Below are positions 55,422-64,000 of a stretch of DNA of 64,000 nucleotides, piece after piece. The notes under the pieces are model-generated. The model ran no database searches and was not told the origin of the DNA. It saw only the letters and a program-made list of their open reading frames with translations. The translations under genes and the position numbers were made by a program. Source of the stretch: Enoplolaimus lenunculus (Eukaryota > Nematoda > Enoplea > Enoplida > Thoracostomopsidae). Positions within the stretch are counted from its first letter, which is position 1. Each line of letters opens with the position of its first letter. Where the stretch lies: NCBI GenBank assembly GCA_030248215.1, contig JASANG010002926.1, positions 1-64,000 on the forward strand, in the 5' to 3' direction.

Positions 55422-56976
55422 TGCGTTCACGCTATTAAAGTATAGTTTTCGTTCATTATATACTATAAACCGTCCACCCAGGGGCGGATCATGGTATAAC
55501 CGGGGCCTGAAGCCGATCTGTTTCCTGGCCCCCTTCAGTACGAAAAAAACCTGTTTAGCATACGTTAACACAATTTTTAAAAATGAACCCATAACTGTGG
55601 TGGCTACCGAAATTCCAAGGTAGAACGCTAAAATCATATTCTTGGCTCAAGTTCTTCAAAAATGGGATCGCGATAATAAAAGAGTCTTATCAGTAGAAGT
55701 TGATGGTTCAATGGGAATGTTACAAATGGCAAGTACAGGAGCGGATCCAGAGAAGTGGCGAAATGGTGCCTCTCATTAGAGAACTTTACATGATGAAATA
55801 ATACCGTTCCTGCCTTACAAATCTTTACTTTTGTGCAATAAAAATTGCATTTTATTTCTACGCCCTTTCTTCATGTATTGCACACGTTCGCGTCACAAAT
55901 TTTTGGCCACGCACTGGGTGAGTGTATATATCAAAAATCAATTGTACGGAAGTGCACCGTTTAATGATAGTCATTTGGGCAAAATGCCGTCTTAGGAAGC
56001 ACGCTGATATTAAAATCTTAGCGGAACTGACCGTTGACTGTAAGGTTTTTAAAACTTCACAAATCTTTGAAACTCACCGCTGACTGTAAGGTTTTTAAAA
56101 ATTTGAAACTAAAATTAAACGCTTGTGGAACGTTCGAACGAGCGGCTCCTTAGGACTCACAGAACTGTTAAGGTTTGTCGAAATTGAAATTCTCGATGCA
56201 ACTTTTACAAGACTTGAACGGAAACGAACTATTTTTTATTGACTTACAGTAAAACCATATTCATAAGCCTAAGCGTAAAAATGAGCCTACATTTAAGCGT
56301 AAGCCTACGCAAAAAATGACACGAAAATAGGCGATTTTTACAAAAACATAACACAGATTTCTTCAAACAAAGACCAGTTCAATCACAAAATTGTATTCTG
56401 CTAACAGCTGCATAAGCGGATGACTTTATTAACAATGGTAATTTTGAAATTCAAACGCAAACACACATAGCATAAAAACTCTTCGACATTTTTAATATGC
56501 TATTATAGTTGGGAATCACAAACTATAGGCAGAGTTATATATTTCATGTTACACTTTTCTTTATTTACAGTCTTTAATAGCTCCGTAGGTAATTTTTTAG
56601 TAATATATAAAAATGCCCACGGCCGGAGCAGCACCCCCATAGCCCCCATATGGGGCCACACTCTAACCGGTTGAAACCAAAACTGCCGAAGTTTTAGAAT
56701 CCGCCAGGCCTCTCGGTCGCTTCGCTCGCGAGTTTGGGGGAAGCCTCCACTCCTGTCTGCTCCGGCATTGGAAATGTCAGCATCTGCATGCTTCACAATA
56801 ATTCTGTATGAATCGTTCGTTGTCTATCGCCTCGGCTCGCTTCACTGTATATTCCAATGAGTTAATTAATCAACTCAGATGGTGAGTTAATTTATTAAGT
56901 AACAAAACAATAAACTCATCGTGAGTTGATTATAATCCAGGAAAGTTAATTAACTTAGGTTTTATTAATGAATCAA
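55422..56976. other. Intergenic DNA with short repeat pieces
   Basis: Two GGGGCGGATC/GGAGCGGATCCAG fragments (about 55486 and 55738) look like ends of the element at 59211. A 60-bp stretch at 56677-56736 recurs at 17402-17455. No gene is recognised. Confidence 0.4.
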
Positions 56977-57185
56977 CACTGCAAAAAATGGTGAGTCAAA
57001 TTGACTCCCTCCGAAATAGGCTCTACGGGACTACACAAATTGAGTCAAATTAGACTCCGCCAGAGTCAAATTCGACTCATTTAGCCGCACGTTTGACTTT
57101 GGCGGAGTCTAATTTGACTCAATTTGTGTAGTCCCGTAGAGCCTATTTCGGAGGGAGTCAGTTTGACTCCCCATTTTTTGCAGTG
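56977..57185. mobile_element. Palindromic CACTGCAAAAAATGG MITE, copy 3, nested in another palindromic repeat
   Basis: The ends CACTGCAAAAAATGG and CCATTTTTTGCAGTG are exact inverted repeats, as are most of the arms. The flanks on both sides (56857-56976 and 57186-57260) are rich in GAGTTAATTAA/CAACTCA motifs and may be halves of an older palindromic element. Confidence 0.85.
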
Positions 57186-57518
57186 AACTCTGTTTGAGTT
57201 AAGACTATCGGAATGCACAAGTATAACGTTAATTCAACTCATTCCGAGTTAAAATCAACTGTGGAATTTGAAACTGTCGGTCCTGATGGCGCGGAGTAAA
57301 ACTGGCCTACATTTTGCACCCCGATGTGTATTGTAGTTTTCATGCAATATATTCTTAATTGACAAAGAACATACACCGCACGTCTTTCGTTCAAAGTACA
57401 ACAAAATACAAACAGCGAGCAAAAACAAACGACTGTGAAATACCGCATCGCCTTACTGCTGTTTGAACCGTTTACGTCTGTTTTAATGATCAATTTTACT
57501 AAACAAACGCACGAGACA

Positions 57519-57681
57519 CAAGCCCGTAGTCAAGGGAGGGCGAGGGGCTCAGCCCCCTCGTAGAAAAATTTGGCTCCCCAGAATATTTCCAACCTTGCGT
57601 GTAAATCAACAAAAACACTTGTATGCCCCTCCTTAACATTTTTAGCCGTCTCCCTAGCAAGGTGAGCTGGCTACGGGCCTG
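57519..57681. mobile_element. CAGGCCCGTAGCC-type hAT-like MITE, copy 2
   Basis: Ends CAAGCCCGTAG and CTACGGGCCTG. The flanks ACGAGACA and ACAAGACA form an 8-bp duplication with one mismatch. Confidence 0.85.
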
Positions 57682-58219
57682 ACAAGACAGGGGACTTGGC
57701 TGGAATCAGCTCTGGAGTGACTGTTATTTTCTTCAATATGTAGTACGTTGCGTTTAAACATTTCAGCAATGAATTAATTAAGAAAGTTTTGTTATTTTCA
57801 TTAAAACACACATGGCAGTTGCTAAAGATTCATATGTTGCGCTCTGAAAACACCTATAGGTTTCAGTTTAGCAACTAGGCTGTCAGAGCAGTTCCAAGCA
57901 ATTCCGGCTCAATATAGCCAAGACCACTGGAACAAAAACACAACTTCAATCAATGAGATTGAACAATAAACTTTCCATGCTTAACATCATGCACTCAGAT
58001 TCGTTTTGCGTTCCCGTAGGTTCACTGTAAATTGAAATTTGTTGTGCGGATTGGTTTGATTGTCATTCTGAGTTGATAGTAAACACTAAAACTCAGAAAC
58101 TAAACTAATTCAATAAGAAAAACACATATGCAACATAATCGTAGTTCAACTTACTCATAATATTCCTTTCTTGTGGCCCATGTTCCTTTCGAAAAATAAG
58201 GCCAAACATGGGAAATAAA

Positions 58220-58381
58220 GCGGGCCCGTAGCCAATGGGAGACAGGGAGAGACTCGCCCCCCCAGAAAACTTTTGGCCCCATTAGAAAATTTTTAATCTT
58301 GCTTGTAAGTCAACGAAAACCCTTGCGTGCCCGTCTTCAAATTTGTTAACCCCCATAGCAAGGAGAGCTGGCTATGGGTCT
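58220..58381. mobile_element. CAGGCCCGTAGCC-type hAT-like MITE, copy 3
   Basis: Ends GCGGGCCCGTAGCCA and TGGCTATGGGTCT with a perfect GAAATAAA target duplication (58212-58219 and 58382-58389). Confidence 0.88.
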
Positions 58382-59210
58382 GAAATAAACGTCATTCAAT
58401 TTCACAAAATTTTCTGGTTTATATAGTTTGCAGAATCTGCAAGACAAAACTAGTACCTACATTTACATTCAACACTTGTCCGTGTTAAGAATTTAAATTC
58501 AATACCCTCAAAAGGTAAAACTCGAGCTTAACTCAAGCAGGTCCGTAGGTATTAGGGTTACGCTTTACTTTCCTGTACCGCACGCCACCGCGTGTCGCCG
58601 CTTATCAATTTGGTGACGCACGTCGACGTGCAGCGGCGCGGGGCAATTTTTTACTAACCCTTAGTATCTCTTGAACGAACGAGAGAGATGACAAACGCTG
58701 TTGCAGTGTAAAACAAGTATACCTCGATAATGTTTCACCGGTCTAAAACCAAAGATCAAGTCATAGGTAAGATATTTTCCTACAACCTATTTTTTATAGG
58801 CCGTTTACGAAAGACAAGACCTGTAATTTCTTTAACAGCAACCTAAACATTAGATATTAGACAACGCTTGGCAGTTTTGAATATTAAATTTGATATAAAT
58901 AATTGAAAAGATAAACTCCAAAGAGTGAAATCCCTATTGATTTCGTTAAGCCATCATTGAAACGAGTGAATACGACTACGTATATATAAGCATATACCTG
59001 GTATATCTCATTAAACAGTTTCAACTGCTTAGTATAAAACGTTCTAGAACGTTCTGCACCGAAATTTAAAAACCAGACGATACAAAAAACAGTTTCAGGT
59101 AGCAAGTCTACCGTTAAGAGAAGGTTTTCACTCAACGTACTAATACGAAATAATGTAACGAATGACGCAACGAATGACGCAACCTGACGCAATAAAACAA
59201 GAATACATAT

Positions 59211-59602
59211 ACAGTGGCGGATCCAGGATCTCAAAATGGGGGGCCCAAAATTTCACAGGTAATAAACTTATTTTTGACCCATTCTGTAGTGACCCAAATA
59301 AGAGGGGGGTCCCCATTTTGAGTCCCAATTAATAGGAGTCCGATTCTTTAATAAGAGTCCGTAAGCGGGTAAAGTCCTTAAACCCTTGTTAGAGTCCATA
59401 AATGTCAATTATCTCTAATTGTAGCGCATAAATGACTCCAGGGCCAAATAAAGGTGAGTTCGAAGCTTTAAAGCGTGCTTATACTATTGTGTATAAAACA
59501 GAGAAAACAGCGTAGAACAACAATTGACACTATATAATTTTTGTCGAGATGCTGTTGGGGGGGGCACGGCCGGGGTGGCCTCCCCATGGATCCGCCATTG
59601 TA
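59211..59602. mobile_element. MITE with GGCGGATCC ends, interrupted by a second MITE
   Basis: ACAGTGGCGGATCCA at the left is inverted as TGGATCCGCCATTGT at the right, with ACATAT on both outer sides. A CTGTAGTGACCC-type MITE fragment (about 59284-59480) sits inside it. Confidence 0.8.
59284..59480. mobile_element. Truncated CTGTAGTGACCC-type MITE nested in the 59211 element
   Basis: It starts CTGTAGTGACCCAAATAAG and shares GAGTCC-rich internal sequence with 55190-55330. The far terminus is missing and the right boundary is approximate. Confidence 0.65.
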
Positions 59603-59920
59603 CATATATGCATTTAGGCTGTGTTGGCAAGGCCTAGCGATATATTTTATGCTGCGATATATTCGTTAGGTTATATTAAATCCACATATATATTACATAT
59701 AACCCATAATAATGTTCTAGAAGAGGCTTTGGGGCAGTGACATGTTTTCTATTAGAGAAAAATAACGTCAATTACCATCTGCTTGTAGGATACGATCATA
59801 AAAAGCTATGATAGATAAGATGATGGGCTAATGTTAGGGGCGTAAGTAGAAACAAAGCTCTTCCTTAGCTTCAAATTAAGTATAACAAAAAACGTTAGTC
59901 TAAAGCTTATAGGCTTGTAT

Positions 59921-59993
59921 GGCTGCGTAGCTCAGTGGTTAGAGCAGCGGACCGGTAATCCGTACGTCGTGGTTTCAAGCCCCACCACATCCG
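59921..59993 (+). tRNA. tRNA-Thr(GGT)-like sequence, probably a pseudogene or SINE head
   Basis: A 72-base cloverleaf plus discriminator fits. There is a D-arm GCTC/GAGC, an anticodon stem GCGGA/TCCGT with loop CCGGTAA (anticodon GGT), a five-base variable loop and a T-arm close to GTGGT/CCCAC. Box A (TAGCTCAGTGG) is good and box B (GTTTCAAGCC) weak. Against function, the acceptor stem GGCTGCG/CACATCC has two mismatches, the T-stem has one, and position 33 is C instead of the near-universal T. Animal Thr tRNAs usually carry AGT, not GGT. No clear 3' T-run terminator or poly-A tail is seen nearby. Confidence 0.55.
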
Positions 59994-61028
59994 GAGCAAG
60001 ATTTTCGTGAAGGGCTCTATATGGTACTGCTTAACTTAGAATTACTCTATTGCAATACTGCGGAAAAACGGTACTGCCAGTAACCTAGTTAGTGACAACT
60101 ATACATAGCATTTATCCCCCTTGGAAATCTAAAATGTAACTAGCGATAAAACCAAAGTTTGACTGCTGGTTGTAACTCACTGAGACCCGTAATCGGTCTC
60201 AGCATTGCAAGGATGGGCCAACAATTTCAGGACGGGTTTACAGAATACTTCACTATTTAAATGCGGACTAAAACTTGTATGGAAGGATAAAAATTTCGGC
60301 CCATGTATAGAACAGAGCCGGAACAGTAGTATAAGCATATTCCTAAGCCTATGCCTAAGCGTATGGATGAGCCTATTCCTAAGTTTAAGCCTAAGCAAAA
60401 ATAGTCTAAAGCTTAAACTGACTCAATTATAGCCCCTCTGAAAAACGATCCGGTCCTGTTACATACATGGGCCAAAATTTCTATGGGGTGCTCTTCAGAC
60501 CCCCTCTAGTTACGGGACATTTTATGCTGTTGTAAATCTCAGGCTCTAAATTCCTGAAATAAGACTAACCGGTAAACAGCTTCGTCTAGGTAAAATTTCA
60601 TTTTGGAAGACGGACAACCTTGTGTGAAAAATGTTTTGTGAGCAAGGTAAAAGAGAACAATACTTTATGCATATGTACTACAGTGTACACATACGATAGA
60701 ACGATATAAGCGAGTCGGGTATGCTATATGCGAACACGCCGCATGAGAGAGACCAAACCAAATACAACTCAGTCAGCTATACGTATATAACTTAACCGCC
60801 AGAAGCATAAAGCGAGCTAACAGATAGCCAATTGATTTAATCCCGGCATATAGAAGACAAAACTAATTTTGCGATGATCCTGCCGGAGAATTGAAAACGT
60901 TGTGCCTTTCTGTGAACACGGCCGCTGCGGTGTAGGTCATTTTTTTAAATTGCCAGTAAAAACCTCGCACGAGAAAATTTATAATAAAAGCGAGAACGCC
61001 CCGCATACGTATTTGAAACACAATGACC
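59994..61028. other. Intergenic DNA, nothing recognised
   Basis: Contains a CCTAAGCCTATGCC run (about 60330-60400). No gene is recognised. Confidence 0.4.
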
Positions 61029-61274
61029 GGGTTCTGAAACTTTACTTATAAGTGTTTACTTAAGTTATACTTAAGTAATTACTTTAGCCGCCGACTTAAG
61101 TAAATGCTTAACTTTTTAAGAACCAACAAATAAACCACATAGCAAATTTAGTCAACTACTTAGTTATTCACGTAACTTTAAGTACTTACGCTCTTAAACA
61201 CGACAGATCGGTTAATTACTCAGTATGTACTTAAGTACTAAGTCGAACTTAAAGTAAGGTTCCAGAAACCCAAC
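61029..61274. mobile_element. Palindromic TTAAGTA-rich MITE
   Basis: Left GGGTTCTGAAACTTTACTT is inverted as AAAGTAAGGTTCCAGAAACCC at the right. The interior is rich in ACTTAAGT palindromes. Confidence 0.75.
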
Positions 61275-62940
61275 CATTGTTGCCGCTGATTTTTTATACG
61301 CACGCAAATTAATACTAAAGTTTTCAAATCCAAATAGAGCTTGTGAACATTTAGTTTTACATTGTTAGGGCGGTAACTCTAGATTAAGCATATTCCTAAG
61401 CCTAATACAAATAAGTGTTAATTCTAAGCCTAAGGAAAGTCTATTAAGCCAACCAAGAAATAGTTGTAGATCTATCCTGCTCTGTTGTAGTCGTGCAAAA
61501 AATGGGACGGAATTACAAACGGTTAAAAATCAACAGCGAATATCAAACATACCGGAAACGAATTACGAAGTGCAAGTTTCAAAAAGGTTTCCAGAAATGA
61601 ATATATATACATCAGCCAATATGAAATTTAAAAAGCACAATTTTTAATAGCATATAATGAATTATATTATGATTCGGGTTCGGAGAAACGCTGAATCAAA
61701 CCGCTTACAGTGTTTGCCGAACCGATTTCGCAGTGGCGGACCACAGGTGTGTACCAGAAGTGGCCTACTAAAGGCTCTCGCTAATTTCTTCATTACTATC
61801 GATTTATTTTGCAGTTCTGAGATTCGCGATTCTAAAACTCGAGGCGAAAATCGCTTTAATAAATTTTAAAGAAACCGCAACATTTTGGGGTATTGGTGCT
61901 CACGGTTTATTGATCGTATCACTTTGTACCACTGTGGCTGACTCTTGTCCCGTTTCTCAAGATACACATTATATTTCGATCCGAAATTGTCTGTGCCAAT
62001 TGAAACCGTTTCCAAAACAGACTGTTCAACGCAACATATCATTTCCTCTCGAAATAAATACCGGGTGAATTTAAATTATTTGTTACCGTATAGTAGCAAA
62101 CTTAAACACGTCCGATTACACCATGAATAACCAGCGCTCTAAAGATAATTATAGTAAACTGTCCTAAAGTTGACAATTTAACATAGCTGTATCTAAATTA
62201 CATATATATTGTATTTGTCCTAAACTTGGCAAACACTTTCCTTAAGTTGTCACCTTTTACTTTGAGTTCACACAATACTGTCGATTGCAAACACTACACG
62301 CTTTATTGCCAAAACGGGAAATTACCTGTCAAACACGAAGTACACTGCATAAGTACAGGACATTGGCTCTTACAGTAAGGGGGATTGAAAATGTATCTTC
62401 CAACAACCCTTGTGCCGTGCTGCACAATTTGCAAATAACATGGTTTATTTGAAGCTTATATACAGTGCGGATTCTGAACACTTCATCTTTCCTCTTTTGT
62501 TACCAGACAACTTAAAATATGATGAAAACGCACAAAGAGTTAAAAACATTTGCACTTTCGCAACAATTTGCACTCTCAAAATATCCAAATATTTGCAGAA
62601 CACAATCTTCAAACTATAAAATTTCAACACCCGAAAGTATTCCCATCGAAAAATCATAGATTCGGATCTGTATAAACTTATTTAGTAGCCTGTTTAAGGA
62701 AAACACCTGTAATTATGGTGAAAATGAAGAACAAAGAAATACAAACGCGAATACAGTTTAATCGGCCTTTAATGTTTACCTGAATACAGATATGCTTTTT
62801 TCAAACAAAATTTCATACGCGTAATCAAAGAACAAGTTTTTCGTGAAATTAAATGCTTATAAATGCACTTCTAAACTTTTCTTTTTTGGCTAAAGCAACA
62901 AATACCTACCTTAAGTAGCGTTTATAATGAATTCCGACGA
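61275..62940. other. Intergenic DNA, nothing recognised
   Basis: Only short frames with no family features. AT-rich, with a CCTAAGCCTAATAC run near 61390. Confidence 0.4.
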
Positions 62941-62952
62941 CAATTGCGTATA

Positions 62953-64000
62953 TTAACCCTCTTGCAATAATTTCATAACTGGGACACAGGTTTTGCAGTA
63001 AAACTGACCGATGGTTTTCTTACCACCGCAAAATTCATGCTCCCAATCACCACATTCACCGCGCATTAGCCAGTCAACTGCAGTTTTGTCTTTGTTGTAA
63101 TACGTGCCAAAGGGACGACAAAAATAATTTCTCGGATTCTTAGCGTTCGGCAAATTCACGCGTTGCGGTCTCGTTTTTTCCGAACTTGGATTAGTGCTTT
63201 TCCGCATGCCGTCGTATTTCACTCCACAGATTTTTGAGTTTCAGAAATTAAATGCGTTTTTAGTTGGCGCAGCTTTCCAAGAGCTTTTGAGCAACTTGTT
63301 GCCCAGATGACATTGGCAGTATAAGTGATCTAAACGCAGTATGACGAAACGGTGTTGACTGTTCTGCCCTTGATTCTGACCGCTTTTCGATATGTTCGAC
63401 AGTTGACGTTTGAACAGGCTGCTCAAACTGTTGTTCGTTTAAGGGCGGAGTTAAACGGACTTCTTCCGGCGTCTCGGGCTGTTCTTCTTCTAGGCCCGTC
63501 CCCTGAAGTTCAGCAGCTGGTGCTACACTGCTTTGTTGAACAGGTTGAAGTTCGGTCATAACAAAATTTTGTGAACTAAAGTTGTTGTCCGCCGAGCTAA
63601 AAGTGCTTTGATCTGACTGGTCTGCAGAGTTTGAATAAAGTTCTAATGCAGTAACGCCGTTTTCGACAATTACCTCATTTGAAACACAAATTGGATCATT
63701 GATATTGTAGAACGAAATAAAATGTTCTGGCTGAGCCGAATTATCACCGTTATTGTCCTGAACAGAATAATCAGTATCCAATACAGATTGCAAGCTGTTT
63801 TGTTCCTCATGATTCCACAAATTTTCCGGTGATACAGAATCCGATAGTAAAGCTTTCGCAACGGCATGTGCATCCTTGTCAATATCAGCACGATTAACTG
63901 GATAAATTTCTGTTTTTCGAAAACCTTATCAGCTCCTTCTAAAGCGGCAGTTGCACGAAATGCTGCAGAAAATATTGCACCAAAATCAGGACGTTTTATT
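62953..64000 (-). pseudogene. 3' part of a second pogo/Tigger-like transposase, cut by the window edge
   Basis: Read from the right edge on the minus strand, PDFGAIFSAAFRATAALEGAD leads into GFRKTEIYPVNRADID, the pogo-type segment after the DDE core. One frameshift lies between these two stretches near 63930. A 180-residue acidic, Gln/Ser-rich linker (63260-63820) follows. The C-terminal finger at 62953-63222 has RGECGDWEHEFCGGKK and FYCKTC, keeping the Trp and Cys/His residues lost in the copy at 30747. The catalytic core lies outside the window. Its spacing and finger match the first element, so both belong to one family. Confidence 0.75.

Noticed and set aside
62410-62657. Small overlapping frames on both strands
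   Set aside because: AT-rich chance frames without motifs.

Overview
The window is AT-rich animal DNA, probably from an invertebrate. It has two intron-rich nuclear genes, many short inverted-repeat (MITE-like) elements and one very large LTR element. A more exact taxon cannot be read from the sequence; a tunicate-like or other marine invertebrate is a guess only.

Region 1 (1-15653, minus strand) is a nearly complete, very large (about 15.65 kb) Ty3/gypsy-type, retrovirus-like LTR element. It has two closely matching LTRs, a tRNA-Gln-type primer site and a polypurine tract. It is a fossil with a handful of breaks, but looks young. Its layout is odd. From its 5' end the order is gag, a novel 310-residue frame, an envelope-like fusion-protein region, protease, reverse transcriptase, RNase H and integrase, then a superfamily-1 (UPF1/MOV10-type) RNA helicase just before the 3' LTR. 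Env-like sequence upstream of protease, plus a carried helicase, are the most striking things in the window.

Region 2 (15654-28442) is unassigned flank followed by the plus-strand prohibitin-2 gene (nine coding exons, 20207-28442, all GT-AG, 296 residues). Its introns hold several hAT-like MITEs, a large foldback element and tandem duplications.

Region 3 (28443-35618) has a cluster of CTGTAGTGACCC MITEs, a decayed pogo/Tigger-like transposon (about 30.7-32.1 kb) and a long internally repetitive element.

Region 4 (35619-47436, minus strand) is an SLC13-family sodium-coupled anion/dicarboxylate transporter gene. Twelve coding exons were located and at least one was not. A minisatellite, several MITEs and a 210-bp tandem duplication that copies part of one exon lie inside it.

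Region 5 (47437-64000) has no recognisable host protein gene. It holds the second copy of the long repeat, palindromic MITEs, hAT-like MITEs with 8-bp target duplications, a tRNA-Thr-like sequence at about 59.9 kb and, at the right edge, the 3' part of a second pogo-like transposase. Three copies of a TTAA-flanked MITE in regions 4 and 5 carry a tRNA-like internal sequence, which is a second unusual element.
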